64,000 bases of DNA, from the NCBI RefSeq assembly GCF_005771565.1, contig NZ_VAWA01000005.1:106982-170981 (forward strand). The letters are read 5' to 3'. This DNA is from Nesterenkonia sphaerica (lineage in GTDB: Bacteria > Actinomycetota > Actinomycetes > Actinomycetales > Micrococcaceae). The notes beneath the pieces were generated by a model. The model did no database searches. It was given only the letters and a program-made list of their open reading frames with translations, and was not told the DNA's origin. Below, in pieces: positions 29,740 through 39,911 of this stretch (position 1 is the first letter of the stretch; every line of letters starts with the position of its first letter). The translations under genes were made by a program, and so were the position numbers.

Positions 29740-31209
29740 TTATGCGCTTCTGCGGAGGGTCTCTGTCACTTCCAGCCGGGCGATGCTGAATTCACCGGCC
29801 CGGTGGTGACGGCAGAACCCGCCGTCGGGAATCTGTTCCAGGTAGGCCGCCATATGTGCCAGCTCCGCGGCAGAGAACTCGTCAGGCCGGCGTCGTCGAG
29901 GTGCGGCCTCACGGACAGCCTCGGCAGCGGCGGCCACCTCCACCCCGAAGATGGTCTGCAGCGCCGCCGCGTATTCCTCGGCGCGCCCCTGCGCGGCGAG
30001 TTCCCGAGCACGCACCGAGGGGGTGTGCAGGAGTTTGCGGACCATCCGGCGCAGCCCGAACTCCACCTCTTCCGCTGCAGCGGTGCACCCGTGCTGCCTC
30101 CGTACTTTCGCCATCTCCTCATCCAGCATGGAGTGCACATGCTTGCGCAGCGTGACGATCGCGTCATCCGCGGTCCGCTCAGCCCGCTCCGCCAGGTAGG
30201 TCTGGACTGATTCGCCGACCACTGCGCGGGCATCGTCCACAGAGGCGGAGGTCTCCTCCGGGGCAGCGACCTTCACCGACTCCAAGGTGATCAAATCCAC
30301 CCCGGGCAGCTGGGCGACGTCGGGGGTGAAGTCATGAGACAGGGCCAAGTCGATCACCGTCAGGGGCACCTGCCGCTCGTCCAGTGCGGCCAATGAGCGG
30401 ATCTCCGCGGCGGTGATCTGCCGATTGCCGCCCGAGCACCCAATAATGACGTCCGCTTCGCGGAACGCCGCAGTCAGCTGATCCATCCGCAGGGGTTGGG
30501 CCCGTGACCCGCGTGCGAGCAGCGCCTCCTGGCGCGCCGCCAGGAATTCTTCGGCACGGCCGGAGCCGGAGAAGACGCCGATCTGCGGCACTTCCCGCTG
30601 TGCCAGCTGGGCAAGTGCCGCGCCCGCATACGCTCCGGTGCCGATGAGCACCACCTTGGCCTCCCGGTAGAAGGCTGGACCGTGGCCGCGCATGTCCCCG
30701 GCGATGTCGAGGGCTACCGAGACGATCGAGCGTCCCCGGGAGCCCAGTGCGGTCTTCGCGCCGACGTCCTTGGCCGCTCGTGCGGCCGATTCGAAGAGTT
30801 TGGTGAGGGTGCCGGAGGCTGTGCCGGCCGCCTGCGCCTCAGCCAGTGAGCGCCGGACTTGGCCTGCGATTTCCCGTTCGCCCACCACAGCTGAGTCCAG
30901 GCCGGCGCCGACTTCGAACAGGTGATGAGCGGCCTCATCGTCCACCAGCGTCTTGAAGGAGCGGGCCACCGTGTCATGGTCGAGGCCGGAGGACTCCGCC
31001 ACCGCCTTCAGCAGAGCGCTGCGACCCTCCTCAACAGCTTCGGGAGTGTTCGAGCCGGACTCGGCGTAGATCTCCAGGCGATTGCATGTGGCCAGTGTGA
31101 CGGCAGGCAGATCCACAGCAGCGGCGACATCGGCCGCTCCTGCTGAGAGGGTCCCGACTGTCTCGAGGTCGAGATCTGTGTGGGTTGCGATAAGTGAGAA
31201 GAGAACCAC
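29740..31209 (-). CDS. hemA: Glutamyl-tRNA reductase
   Basis: 489 residues from GTG 31209. Catalytic Cys42 lies in LATCNRLEIYAES; VVGEREIAGQVRRSL and an NADPH-binding VLIGTGAYAGAALAQ follow, then a dimerisation helix domain. It reduces Glu-tRNA to glutamate-1-semialdehyde, the committing step of C5 heme synthesis; HemL at the far end of the cluster takes the product. A TAGAAT -10 hexamer 9 nt before the GTG suggests a nearly leaderless mRNA, and a 17-bp dyad overlaps that hexamer. Confidence 0.95.
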   Translation of the reverse strand: MVLFSLIATHTDLDLETVGTLSAGAADVAAAVDLPAVTLATCNRLEIYAESGSNTPEAVEEGRSALLKAVAESSGLDHDTVARSFKTLVDDEAAHHLFEVGAGLDSAVVGEREIAGQVRRSLAEAQAAGTASGTLTKLFESAARAAKDVGAKTALGSRGRSIVSVALDIAGDMRGHGPAFYREAKVVLIGTGAYAGAALAQLAQREVPQIGVFSGSGRAEEFLAARQEALLARGSRAQPLRMDQLTAAFREADVIIGCSGGNRQITAAEIRSLAALDERQVPLTVIDLALSHDFTPDVAQLPGVDLITLESVKVAAPEETSASVDDARAVVGESVQTYLAERAERTADDAIVTLRKHVHSMLDEEMAKVRRQHGCTAAAEEVEFGLRRMVRKLLHTPSVRARELAAQGRAEEYAAALQTIFGVEVAAAAEAVREAAPRRRRPDEFSAAELAHMAAYLEQIPDGGFCRHHRAGEFSIARLEVTETLRRSA

Positions 31210-31219
31210 GGCAGACCAA

Positions 31220-31236
31220 TTCTATCGTGCGTAGAA
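31220..31236. promoter_or_regulatory. Candidate heme-locus operator (copy 1), hemA/hemE divergent promoter
   Basis: TTCTATCGTGCGTAGAA, a dyad with TTCTA-N7-TAGAA, overlaps the putative hemA -10 and lies 53 bp before hemE. A second 17-bp copy of the same architecture lies upstream of chdC. TTCTAC/GTAGAA halves resemble operators of BlaI/CopY-type winged-helix repressors, but no regulator is encoded nearby. Confidence 0.45.
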
Positions 31237-31288
31237 GAAGTTCGTGCTTCGTGACGCAGCGCCTGAGGGTTCAAGGCAGAATGGGACC

Positions 31289-32410
31289 ATGACGACGTCG
31301 CCCGCCACTCACCTCCCGCCCGATCACCCCCTGAGCCGAGGACTGACCTCCGAATCGGCTCTGCTGAACCAGTACCGCGGCTCGCGGACCAGCACCGGGG
31401 CTGCAGCGAAGCCGGAGCGGCGTCCGGTGTGGTTCATGCGCCAGGCCGGGCGCTCGCTGCCGGAGTACCGGAAGCTGCGTGAGGGCACCTCCATGCTCGA
31501 CTCCTGCCTGAACCCAGAGCTGGCAAGTGAAATCACGCTGCAGCCGGTGCGCCGCCATGACGTGGACGCCGCCATCTTCTTCTCCGACATCGTGATACCC
31601 CTGCGGCTGGCCGGGGTGGGAGTGGAGATCAAACCCGGTGTCGGGCCTGTGCTGGATGCCCCGGTGCGCACGGCCGCTGACGTGGCGGCGCTGCCTGAGC
31701 TCGACGACGCCGCGTTCGCCCCGATCACCGAGGCTATCGAGCGCACCACGGCCGAATTGGGCCGGGTTCCGCTCATCGGCTTCGCCGGAGCGCCGTTTAC
31801 TCTGGCTGCCTATATGGTGGAGGGTCGGCCCTCCCGCGATCACTTGGGGCCGCGGGCCATGATGCACGCCGACCCGCAGACCTGGAACGCCCTGGCGGCC
31901 TGGGCGGCCGATGTCTCCGGCCGATTCATGCGCGCGCAGCTGATGGCTGGAGCCTCCGCCGCTCAGCTGTTCGACTCCTGGGCCGGTTCGCTGGGCCGCG
32001 CTGATTATCAGCAACATGTGTTGCCGCACTCCGCGGCCGCGTTCTCCTACGTCTCCGGCCTCGGACCAGCCGACGGTGCACCGGCACCTCTGGTGCACTT
32101 CGGGACCGGGACCAGCGAGATCCTAGACCTGCTGAAGACCGCTGGGGCCGATGTGATCGGTGTGGACTACCGGCTCGATCTCACCGAGGCCACGCGCAGG
32201 CTGGGCCCGCAGACCCCGCTGCAGGGCAATATTGACCCCGCCTACCTCCCCGCCGAGTGGCCGGTGCTGGAGGCCCACATCCGTCAGGTGGTGGCCGCCG
32301 GATCGGCGGCTGCCGGGCATGTGCTCAACCTCGGCCACGGGGTCCCGCCCGAGACCGACCCCGAGGTGCTGACCCGGGTGGTGGAGCTCATTCACTCGAT
32401 CGGCCCATGA
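31289..32410 (+). CDS. hemE: Uroporphyrinogen decarboxylase
   Basis: 373 residues from ATG 31289. Signature RRPVWFMRQAGRSLPEYRKLR (substrate-binding Arg), FFSDIVIPL, GFAGAPFTLAAYM and FDSWAGSLG. It decarboxylates uroporphyrinogen III to coproporphyrinogen III. First gene of the rightward hem operon. A CAGAAT hexamer 7 nt upstream of ATG suggests leaderless translation. ATGA overlap with cgoX. Confidence 0.96.
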   Translation: MTTSPATHLPPDHPLSRGLTSESALLNQYRGSRTSTGAAAKPERRPVWFMRQAGRSLPEYRKLREGTSMLDSCLNPELASEITLQPVRRHDVDAAIFFSDIVIPLRLAGVGVEIKPGVGPVLDAPVRTAADVAALPELDDAAFAPITEAIERTTAELGRVPLIGFAGAPFTLAAYMVEGRPSRDHLGPRAMMHADPQTWNALAAWAADVSGRFMRAQLMAGASAAQLFDSWAGSLGRADYQQHVLPHSAAAFSYVSGLGPADGAPAPLVHFGTGTSEILDLLKTAGADVIGVDYRLDLTEATRRLGPQTPLQGNIDPAYLPAEWPVLEAHIRQVVAAGSAAAGHVLNLGHGVPPETDPEVLTRVVELIHSIGP

Positions 32411-33813
32411 CGCACACCGCGATCATCGGCGGCGGCATTGCAGGACTGACAGCCGCCTGGGAATTGGCGCGCCGCGGGCACCGGGTCGAACTCTTTGAGG
32501 CTGCAGACCGGCTCGGCGGGGCCATCGCGCCATTGAACCTGAGCGGGATTCAGGTGGACGCGGGGGCCGAGGCCTTCGCCACCCGAACGTCAGCGGTCCG
32601 CGACTTCCTGCACACCCTGGGACTCGATGACCAGGTGATCACCCCCCGCCCGCTGGCCGCCTGGCTCCAGCTGCCGGACCAAGCCGCCCCGATGCCCGCC
32701 ACCGGGGTGCTGGGCATACCGGCCGACCCGCGGAGCCAGGATGTGGTCGCAATCCTGGGGGCCGGGGCGGCCGCACGTGCCGCCGAGGATCTTCAGGCCC
32801 CCATGACCTGGACCGCCGACCAGAACCCCACTCTGGGGGAGGTGGTCGCCGACCGCATGGGCGCAGCCGTGGTCGAGCGCTTGGTGGCACCCATCACCTC
32901 CGGGGTGCACTCGGCCGATCCGCACCGACTTGCTCTCAGCTCCGCCCACCCCGAGCTCTACCGCACGATGCTCGCCGAAGGGTCATTGGCGCGTGCGGTG
33001 GGCAGTCTGCGCCGCGCCGCGCCGGCGGGAAGTGCCGTCCAATCGCTCCGCGGGGGGATGCACACCCTGATCAGCGCATTGGAAGCGCGGCTGCACCAGC
33101 TCGGAGTCAGCATCCACCTCAATGCGGAGAGCCAGGACCTCGGCACCATCGACGCCGATTCCGTGATCCTGGCCACCGATGGTGCACCGGCGCAGCAGCT
33201 GCTCAGCGGAGCCGGCGTCCTGCCCGGGGTGGACCGGTCCGGCAGCGTGCCTGTTCCCTCCGAACGTCCGGACCAGGCCGCCGGGGTAGCCCTGGTGACG
33301 CTGCTGGTCCACGCCCCGGAACTGGACGCCCTGCCGCGGGGGACCGGAATGCTTGTGGCCCCGACCGTGGAAAACATTGGAGCCAAAGCCATGACCCATG
33401 TCTCTGCCAAATGGGAGTGGGTCGCCCAGTCGCTGCAGCGTCAGCTGGGCCCCGGCCATCATGTGCTGCGGCTGTCCTACGGGCGGGTCACCGACCCCGC
33501 CTCCGGACTGGGCTTCGGGTCCTCCGACCATGACCTGCTCAGCGCCGCCCTGGACGACCTTCCCGCCCTGACCGGGCACTCGGTGAGCGGTGATCAGGTG
33601 ATCGGCCACGCCGTCGTGCGCTGGAAATCCGGGCTTCCCGGAGGCTCCCCGGAGCAGCGGTCTCAGACCCGTCGCCTCCGGGAGCAGCTGCGCGCCCGAG
33701 GCATCGCACAGCGACCGCGCATCGTAGTCACCGGCGCCTGGGTCTCCGGCACCGGACTGGCTCAGGTCATCCCCGATGCGCAGCAGGCGGCGTCGCAGGT
33801 CCTGACACCGTGA
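32407..33813 (+). CDS. cgoX: Coproporphyrinogen III oxidase (HemY/CgoX-type)
   Basis: 468 residues from ATG 32407. FAD-binding IIGGGIAGLTAAWELARRGHRVELFEA, RLGGAI and a C-terminal flavin contact VTGAWVSGTGLAQVIPDA. In actinobacteria this former HemY oxidises coproporphyrinogen III to coproporphyrin III in the coproporphyrin-dependent pathway. The downstream chdC supports that route over the classical protoporphyrin one. Confidence 0.92.
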   Translation: MTHTAIIGGGIAGLTAAWELARRGHRVELFEAADRLGGAIAPLNLSGIQVDAGAEAFATRTSAVRDFLHTLGLDDQVITPRPLAAWLQLPDQAAPMPATGVLGIPADPRSQDVVAILGAGAAARAAEDLQAPMTWTADQNPTLGEVVADRMGAAVVERLVAPITSGVHSADPHRLALSSAHPELYRTMLAEGSLARAVGSLRRAAPAGSAVQSLRGGMHTLISALEARLHQLGVSIHLNAESQDLGTIDADSVILATDGAPAQQLLSGAGVLPGVDRSGSVPVPSERPDQAAGVALVTLLVHAPELDALPRGTGMLVAPTVENIGAKAMTHVSAKWEWVAQSLQRQLGPGHHVLRLSYGRVTDPASGLGFGSSDHDLLSAALDDLPALTGHSVSGDQVIGHAVVRWKSGLPGGSPEQRSQTRRLREQLRARGIAQRPRIVVTGAWVSGTGLAQVIPDAQQAASQVLTP

Positions 33814-33836
33814 GCGCATCAGGCTCTCGGTCATTG

Positions 33837-33853
33837 TTCTACACAGCGTAGAA
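33837..33853. promoter_or_regulatory. Candidate heme-locus operator (copy 2), upstream of chdC
   Basis: TTCTACACAGCGTAGAA: perfect 6-bp arms TTCTAC/GTAGAA with a 5-nt spacer. It sits 30 bp before chdC, just upstream of a GATAAGCT -10-like element (33870-33877) that would give a leaderless chdC mRNA. The reverse complement of copy 1 matches it at 13 of 17 positions. Confidence 0.45.
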
Positions 33854-33883
33854 GCCAGTTGCCGTGCGCGATAAGCTGGCCCC

Positions 33884-34639
33884 ATGACATACGGCCGCAA
33901 CCCGCAGCGCAGCCCGGAGGATGTCAACTCCTCCGGAAAAGACTGGTTCACCCTCTTCACCGTGTTCGCCCGGACACAGCCTCAGCGCCGCTCCCAGGCA
34001 CCCACCGGAGACGCAGCCCAAGAGACCGCCGATGCCTTCGATGAGCTCGTGAGCTCCCTCGCCGGCGGGGGACTGGGAGCCGACGACGACGCCGCGCAGC
34101 TGCGGGGTATCTACGACGTCTCCGGGATGCGGGCCGGGGCCGACGTAATGCTCTGGCTCACCGGCCACAAGGCGGAGAAGCTCCAGGCGGCCCTGCGGGC
34201 CCTGCACCGCACCGACCTGCTCCACACCACAGAAATCGCCTTCTCCGCCATGGGTGTGCACCGCACAGCGGAGTTCGCCCGCGGCCACGTCCCGGCTTTC
34301 TCCCGCGGGGTGGAGCCGGAACAGTGGCTGACTGTCTACCCCTTCAACCGCAGCTACGACTGGTACCTGCTGGACCCAGCCAAGCGCGGCAAGATGCTGC
34401 GCGAACACGGCGAGCTGGGCCAGGAGTTTCCCTCGGTGCTCGCCAACACCACCTCCGCGTTCGCACTTAACGACTGGGAGTGGCTGTTGGCATTGGAAGC
34501 CCCAGATCTGCGTGACCTGGTGGACATGATGCGCCGGCTGCGTGAATCCGAGACCCGGTACCACGTGCGTGACGAGATCCCGTTCTACACCGGCCGCAGA
34601 CTGAATGAGACCCTCGACGCGCTTGACGTGCTGGCCTGA
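33884..34639 (+). CDS. chdC: Coproheme decarboxylase (HemQ, chlorite-dismutase-like)
   Basis: 251 residues of the Cld-like family in its actinobacterial form: FTLFTVFARTQPQ, DVMLWLTGHKAEKLQ, MGVHRTAEFARGHVPAF and FNRSYDWYLLDPAKR, the latter containing the conserved Tyr region for radical decarboxylation. It oxidatively decarboxylates coproheme III to heme b. It ends on the first base of hemC. Confidence 0.94.
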   Translation: MTYGRNPQRSPEDVNSSGKDWFTLFTVFARTQPQRRSQAPTGDAAQETADAFDELVSSLAGGGLGADDDAAQLRGIYDVSGMRAGADVMLWLTGHKAEKLQAALRALHRTDLLHTTEIAFSAMGVHRTAEFARGHVPAFSRGVEPEQWLTVYPFNRSYDWYLLDPAKRGKMLREHGELGQEFPSVLANTTSAFALNDWEWLLALEAPDLRDLVDMMRRLRESETRYHVRDEIPFYTGRRLNETLDALDVLA

Positions 34640-35658
34640 TGGAGACCTTCCGGGTCGGCACACGGGGCAGCAGGCTCGCCGTGCGGCAGAGCACCACCGC
34701 CGCCGAGGCCCTCGCTGAACTCGGCGGCCTCGATTTTGAGCTGGTCACCATCAAGTCCGAGGGTGATGTGCTCACCGGTCCACTGAGTCAGCTCGGCGGC
34801 ACCGGGGTGTTCGCCACCGCACTGCGCCAAGCGCTGTTCGACAGCGCGATCGACGTGGCAGTGCATTCACTGAAGGATCTGCCCGCCAAAGATGTCGACG
34901 GGCTGAGCATCGCAGCGGTGCCCGAACGGGCCGATGTCCGTGACGCTTTGTGCGCAGCTGATGACCTCACCTTGGACGAGCTCCCGGAGGGCGCGCAGGT
35001 CGGCACGGGTTCCCCGCGGCGTGCCGCACAGCTGCGGGCAGCTCGTCCCGACCTGAGAATCGTGGACATCCGTGGCAATGTGGGCACCCGCCTAGCGCGG
35101 GTCCGCGGTCGCGAAGACGCTGCGGAGAAGTCCAGCCAAGCGCCCGACGCCGCCCGCGGGGACTTGGACGCCGTGGTGCTCGCAGGTGCCGGGCTGGCCC
35201 GCCTGGGCCTCCATGACCACATTTCAGAGCTGCTGGATCCTGAGCTGATGCTGCCAGCTCCGGGGCAGGGGGCGCTCGCGGTCGAGGTGCGCAGCGCGCA
35301 CTCGGCCCCCGGGCCCTCGCTGACGGTGGGCCTGGCGCAGCTGGACCACCTGGAGACCCGCCTGGAGACTACCGCGGAGCGGGCGCTGCTGGCTCGGCTC
35401 AACGCTGGCTGCTCCGCGCCCATAGGAGGGCTGGCCCGGTGTGCTGATGAACCTGACGGTGGGGTGAACCTGCGTTTGGACACGATGGTCTGTGCTCCCG
35501 ATGGCGCTGAGGTTCAGCGCGCGGGTCAGGAGCTCACCTTGGAGCCCGGCCTTACTCGCGAAGCTGGCATCGAGGCCGCCGCTGCCCTCGGAGTCCGAGT
35601 CGCTGAAACACTCCTGTCCGAGGACCGCGGGCTGCTTCAGCACGTTGTCGACAGCTGA
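34639..35658 (+). CDS. hemC: Porphobilinogen deaminase (hydroxymethylbilane synthase)
   Basis: 339 residues. RVGTRGSRLAVRQS at the N-terminus, VHSLKDLPAK, TGSPRRAAQLRAARPDL and the dipyrromethane-cofactor Cys in NAGCSAPIGGLA. It links four porphobilinogens into hydroxymethylbilane. Coupled to chdC by start/stop overlap. Confidence 0.96.
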   Translation: METFRVGTRGSRLAVRQSTTAAEALAELGGLDFELVTIKSEGDVLTGPLSQLGGTGVFATALRQALFDSAIDVAVHSLKDLPAKDVDGLSIAAVPERADVRDALCAADDLTLDELPEGAQVGTGSPRRAAQLRAARPDLRIVDIRGNVGTRLARVRGREDAAEKSSQAPDAARGDLDAVVLAGAGLARLGLHDHISELLDPELMLPAPGQGALAVEVRSAHSAPGPSLTVGLAQLDHLETRLETTAERALLARLNAGCSAPIGGLARCADEPDGGVNLRLDTMVCAPDGAEVQRAGQELTLEPGLTREAGIEAAAALGVRVAETLLSEDRGLLQHVVDS

Positions 35659-35678
35659 CGCAGCATCGGGAGAAGACT

Positions 35679-36446
35679 GTGGACCCGCGGCTCCCTGACC
35701 CCCAGCGCCAAGCCAGCGGGCGCATCGTCCTGACCCGCCCGGAGGCGCAGGCCTCCGCACTGGAGGAGGGCCTGCTCAGGGCTGGCCACACCGTCGCCCA
35801 CATGCCGCTGACTCAGCAGGTGGCTCCTGACGAGCCCGGGCGGCTCCGCCGCGCCCTCGCGGAGCTGCTCGAGGGTCAGTTCGACTGGTTGCTGCTCACC
35901 AGCGCCAACACGGTCCGTGCACTGGTTCATTGTGGCTGGGACGGCACCCTGCCAGCACGCACGCGCCTAGGGGTCGTGGGCCCGGGGACCGCTCGGGTGC
36001 TGCGCGAGCAGTCCGGGGCACCCACCCCGTGGGTCCCGCAGCAGCACAGCGCCGCGGGGATCCTTGCCGAATTGCCCGCTCCGGCCTCCGGGGCACGCCT
36101 GCTGCTTCCGCAGTCGGCCCAGGCCCGGCCGGAGCTTGCCGCAGGGCTGAGCGCCAAGGGGTGGGACGTCACCCATGTGAGCGCCTACGCCACACGCGCC
36201 CTGGACCGGCCAGCGGTCAGCCTGCGCCACGGCGACACTGTCCTGGTCACCAGCTCCACGGCCGCAGCGGCCTGGGTGCGCCTCCAGGTCCATTCGGTGC
36301 GTGTCCTGGCCATCGGTGAGCCCACCGCCCAGACGCTGCGGCAGCTGGGCCGGCCGGCGGACGCGGTGCTGTCTGAACCGACTGCCGCGGGGGTCAGGGA
36401 GGCGCTGGCCCGACTGGGCGTGTCAAGGCCTGTTGGGGAGCCCTAG
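35679..36446 (+). CDS. hemD: Uroporphyrinogen-III synthase
   Basis: 255 residues, GTG start. A poorly conserved two-domain HemD fold: [35 protein letters not shown], a mid-protein [11 protein letters not shown] and [12 protein letters not shown] with [16 protein letters not shown] near the C-terminus. It cyclises hydroxymethylbilane with inversion of ring D. Position between hemC and hemB supports the call. Confidence 0.88.
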   Translation: MDPRLPDPQRQASGRIVLTRPEAQASALEEGLLRAGHTVAHMPLTQQVAPDEPGRLRRALAELLEGQFDWLLLTSANTVRALVHCGWDGTLPARTRLGVVGPGTARVLREQSGAPTPWVPQQHSAAGILAELPAPASGARLLLPQSAQARPELAAGLSAKGWDVTHVSAYATRALDRPAVSLRHGDTVLVTSSTAAAAWVRLQVHSVRVLAIGEPTAQTLRQLGRPADAVLSEPTAAGVREALARLGVSRPVGEP

Positions 36447-36456
36447 ACTGAAGATC

Positions 36457-37437
36457 ATGGCTTTCCCGCACTTACGACCCCGCCGGTTGCGCCGCACCCC
36501 GGCCCTGCGCAGGCTGGTGGCCGAAACCCGGCTGCACCCAGCGGACTTCATCCTGCCGGTCTTCGTCCGAGAAGGCCTGGACGAACCAGCACCGATCAGC
36601 TCCATGCCTGGGGTCTTCCAGCACACGGAGGAATCGCTGCTGCACGCCGCGGACGAGGCAGCCGCCCTGGGCCTCGGCGGCATCATGCTCTTCGGCATTC
36701 CCGCCGAGCGCGACGCCCACGGCACCGCCGGGCTCGACCCCGAGGGGATCCTCAACCGCAGCATCCGCTCAGTCACCCAGCAGGTCGGTGGTGCCTTGCC
36801 GGTGATGAGCGACCTCTGCCTGGATGAGTTCACCGACCATGGTCACTGTGGGGTGCTGGACTCCAACGGCGAGGTGGACAATGACACCACCCTGCAGCTG
36901 TATGCGCAGATGGGCGTCGTCCAGGCTGAGGCGGGGGCTGACGTCGTCGCCCCTTCCGGAATGATGGACGGACAGGTGGCAGTGATCCGCGAAGCGCTCG
37001 ACGCCGCCGGCCACCAAGGTGTGTCCATACTCGCCTACTCCGCGAAATACGCCTCAGCGTTCTACGGCCCGTTCCGGGAAGCGGTGGATTCGCAGCTTGA
37101 GGGGGACCGCCGCCAATACCAGATGGATGCGGGGAACCGCACTGAGGCGCTGAAGGAGACCCAGCTGGACCTGGATGAAGGTGCGGATATGGTGATGGTT
37201 AAGCCTGCCAGCGCCTACTTGGACATTCTCTCGGACGTGGCCGAGCTCAGCGACGTGCCGGTCGCGGCCTATCAGGTCTCCGGCGAGTACGCGATGATCG
37301 AGGCCGCCGCAGCCCAGGGATGGGTGGACCGCAGGGCGGTGGTCCTGGAGACACTGACCGCCATCCGGCGTGCCGGAGCCACCAATGTCTTGACCTATTA
37401 CGCCGCCGAGGCAGCCCGTTGGCTGCAGGAGAAATGA
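36457..37437 (+). CDS. hemB: Delta-aminolevulinic acid dehydratase (porphobilinogen synthase)
   Basis: 326 residues from ATG 36457. Schiff-base lysines in [14 protein letters not shown] and [26 protein letters not shown] and [15 protein letters not shown] are family motifs. It condenses two ALA molecules to porphobilinogen. The metal-site segment [13 protein letters not shown] lacks the triple-Cys zinc motif, suggesting a Mg2+-type enzyme. Confidence 0.95.
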   Translation: MAFPHLRPRRLRRTPALRRLVAETRLHPADFILPVFVREGLDEPAPISSMPGVFQHTEESLLHAADEAAALGLGGIMLFGIPAERDAHGTAGLDPEGILNRSIRSVTQQVGGALPVMSDLCLDEFTDHGHCGVLDSNGEVDNDTTLQLYAQMGVVQAEAGADVVAPSGMMDGQVAVIREALDAAGHQGVSILAYSAKYASAFYGPFREAVDSQLEGDRRQYQMDAGNRTEALKETQLDLDEGADMVMVKPASAYLDILSDVAELSDVPVAAYQVSGEYAMIEAAAAQGWVDRRAVVLETLTAIRRAGATNVLTYYAAEAARWLQEK

Positions 37438-38741
37438 TGACCACCAACCAGAACCTCTTTTCCACTGCTCAGACCCTGATGCCGGGAGGCGTGAACTCTC
37501 CGGTGCGCGCGTTCGGCTCCGTGGGGGGAACGCCGGTGTCCATGGTGCAGGGCAGGGGCGCCTACCTGACAGATGTGGAAGGTAAGCAGTATGTGGACCT
37601 TGTGGGATCCTGGGGTCCGGCTCTGCTGGGTCACAGCCATCCCGCGGTGATCGATGCGGTGCACGCTGCCGTGGACAACGGACTCGGTTTCGGCACCTCA
37701 CACCCGCTGGAGGCGGAACTGGCGGCGCTGGTGCGCTCACGGGTGCCTGCCGCAGAGATGATCCGGATGGTCTCCACCGGCACTGAAGCGACCATGACTG
37801 CTATCCGGCTCGCCCGCGGAGCCACCGGAAAGAACCTCATCGTGAAATTCGCCGGCTGCTACCACGGTCATTCTGACGGACTGCTGGCGGCGGCAGGTTC
37901 TGGGGTGGCGACCCTGGGGCTGCCCGGCTCAGCAGGTGTTACGGAGGCCCAGGCTTGGGAGACCATCGTGATCGAGTACAACGACCGCGAGGCTTTGCAG
38001 GCGGTCTTCGCGGAGCACGGCGGTAACATCGCGGCGGTCATCACCGAGGCCACCCCGGCAAACATGGGCGTGGTGGCCCCGGAGCCGGGATTCAACCAGC
38101 TGATCCGTGAACTCACCGCCGCCGACGGCGCGCTGATGATCTTTGACGAGGTGATGACCGGTTTCCGCATCACAGAGGCCGGCTACTGGGGAGCGTCGGG
38201 ACGGCAAGAAGGGTGGACCCCGGACCTGTTCACCTTCGGAAAGGTCATCGGCGGGGGGCTGCCCACGGCGGCGCTGGCCGGCCGTGGTGAGGTGATGGAG
38301 CGGCTGGCTCCCACCGGTCCCGTTTATCACGCCGGCACACTGTCCGGGAACCCGGTGGCTATGGCTGCTGGGGTCGCGACTCTGCACCATGCCACCGCGG
38401 CGGTGTACGAGCATATTGATCGAAAAGCGCAGGTGGTCGCCGAGGCGCTGGCCGCTGCGCTGACCGATGCTGGGGTGGATCACACCATCCAAAAGGTAGG
38501 CTCACTGTTTTCGGTGGCCTTCGGCACTTCGGCTACAGGCGTGCACAACTATGCCCAGGCTCAGGCTCAGGAGTCCTTCCGGTACGGGCCGTTCTTCCAC
38601 GCGATGCTGGACCAGGGAGTCTACCTGCCGCCCAGCGTGTTTGAGGCCTGGTTCCTCTCCGCAGCCCATGACGACGCCGCCGTCGACCGTGTGCTGCGCG
38701 CCCTGCCGCGCGCCGCGGAAGCTGCCGCCGCGGCGGGCTGA
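37434..38741 (+). CDS. hemL: Glutamate-1-semialdehyde 2,1-aminomutase
   Basis: 435 residues. Class III aminotransferase: [24 protein letters not shown], the PLP Lys in [18 protein letters not shown] and [16 protein letters not shown]. It converts GSA to ALA. Tandem ATGs (37434, 37437) overlap the hemB stop; AGGAG at 37427-37431 favours 37437. Last gene of the hem operon. Confidence 0.95.
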   Translation: MMTTNQNLFSTAQTLMPGGVNSPVRAFGSVGGTPVSMVQGRGAYLTDVEGKQYVDLVGSWGPALLGHSHPAVIDAVHAAVDNGLGFGTSHPLEAELAALVRSRVPAAEMIRMVSTGTEATMTAIRLARGATGKNLIVKFAGCYHGHSDGLLAAAGSGVATLGLPGSAGVTEAQAWETIVIEYNDREALQAVFAEHGGNIAAVITEATPANMGVVAPEPGFNQLIRELTAADGALMIFDEVMTGFRITEAGYWGASGRQEGWTPDLFTFGKVIGGGLPTAALAGRGEVMERLAPTGPVYHAGTLSGNPVAMAAGVATLHHATAAVYEHIDRKAQVVAEALAAALTDAGVDHTIQKVGSLFSVAFGTSATGVHNYAQAQAQESFRYGPFFHAMLDQGVYLPPSVFEAWFLSAAHDDAAVDRVLRALPRAAEAAAAAG

Positions 38742-38752
38742 GGCGCCGCCGG

Positions 38753-39013
38753 TCAGCTCAGGCCCAGGACCAGCAACGCCGGCTGAACCGATTCCCCCCA
38801 CCCGCCGAGATTGCTGTAGTCGACGTACTGCTGGCGCCAGCGGCGGAAGAGCCAGAACCCGAGCACGAAGATCCCAGCCGCGATCACCAAGACGCTTATC
38901 GGCAATGCGCCGGAGGCGGTGCGCGGCACGTCGTCGGCGTGGTCACGGCTCCACCTCTGGTCGAACCGGCGCTCGCTGTCGTCTCTGTCCGGATCTCCGG
39001 TGGTCTCAGTCAT
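38753..39013 (-). CDS. Small single-pass membrane protein, hypothetical
   Basis: 86 residues: a charged N-terminus (TETTGDPDRDDSERR), one hydrophobic helix (ISVLVIAAGIFVLGFWLF) and an Arg-rich then Gly/Leu tail. I do not recognise a family. It is convergent with hemL, 11 bp between stops. Confidence 0.55.
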   Translation of the reverse strand: MTETTGDPDRDDSERRFDQRWSRDHADDVPRTASGALPISVLVIAAGIFVLGFWLFRRWRQQYVDYSNLGGWGESVQPALLVLGLS

Positions 39014-39050
39014 AGGTCCTATTGTTGCGCACTTGCCCCCTCTCAGACGG

Positions 39051-39779
39051 TCACAGCGGCCACGAACCGTCGATCACGGTGTCGGTCTTGCCCTGCCGGC
39101 GCAGGTACGCCTGAAAATCCTCCGCCTGGTCGGCCTTCCACACCACCTGGAGGTCATGCAGCTGCTGGGCGGGCATCTGCAGTTCTGGATACTTCTCGGC
39201 CTGACAATCTGCCACCTGGACGGCGGCCAGAGCATCGGGGGCCGCGGAGTGAGCCTCGGCCAGCTCGACCCCGTGCACGCCGCAGAGGTCGTGCAGCCGG
39301 CGCTTCCCCCGCCGGTACTTGTCCACCTGCTTGTCGATCACCAGTGGGTCGATCACCGGACTCGGGCGGGGGAACTCAAACCCGTAGCGCGCCGCTTCAG
39401 CGCGCAGCACCGCCAGATCATAGGGGGCGTTCATCACCACCACCGCGGTTCCGGCCAAGAATTCGCGGGTCAGGGCGGCCAGCAGCTCCCCGACGGCCTC
39501 TGCGGGTTCCTGGCCGTGCTCCCGGAGATAGTCGGTGCTCAGTCCGTGGATCTTCACCGTCTCCTCCGGAACGTCTATTCCTGGGTTGACCAGCCACTCC
39601 CGCACTCTGGGGGAGCCAGAGTCCTCGGGGTCACAGGTCACCAGCGCAGCGGAGACAATCCGCGCTTCAGCGGGAAACCGAGAGGTGGTCTCCAGATCAA
39701 ACCCCACCCGGCGCCGTCGATGCCAGGAGGCGCCGGAGGGATGGAGCTCAAACAGCGCGTCGCTTTCCATGCACGCCAC
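39051..39779 (-). CDS. DEDDh 3'-5' exonuclease (DnaQ-like)
   Basis: 242 residues. ExoI motif GFDLETTSRFPAEARIVSAALV (D-x-E), ExoII around VVVMNAPYDLAVLR and ExoIII AHSAAPDALAAVQVAD (H-x4-D) define a DEDDh exonuclease like Pol III epsilon or RNase T. It may act in repair with the adjacent adnAB genes. Start M1 (39779) or M4 (39770). Confidence 0.85.
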   Translation of the reverse strand: MACMESDALFELHPSGASWHRRRRVGFDLETTSRFPAEARIVSAALVTCDPEDSGSPRVREWLVNPGIDVPEETVKIHGLSTDYLREHGQEPAEAVGELLAALTREFLAGTAVVVMNAPYDLAVLRAEAARYGFEFPRPSPVIDPLVIDKQVDKYRRGKRRLHDLCGVHGVELAEAHSAAPDALAAVQVADCQAEKYPELQMPAQQLHDLQVVWKADQAEDFQAYLRRQGKTDTVIDGSWPL

Positions 39780-39911
39780 CCTACCGGGCAGCCCGGAGGT
39801 GCCCCGGCACCAGTGAACCGGAGTCCGAGGATGTCAGAGGGTGGGCCTAGGCTGGGAGAACCGCAGCGTGCAGCTCTCACCCCGCAGGCAGACTGAGACA
39901 GGCAGGAGACC

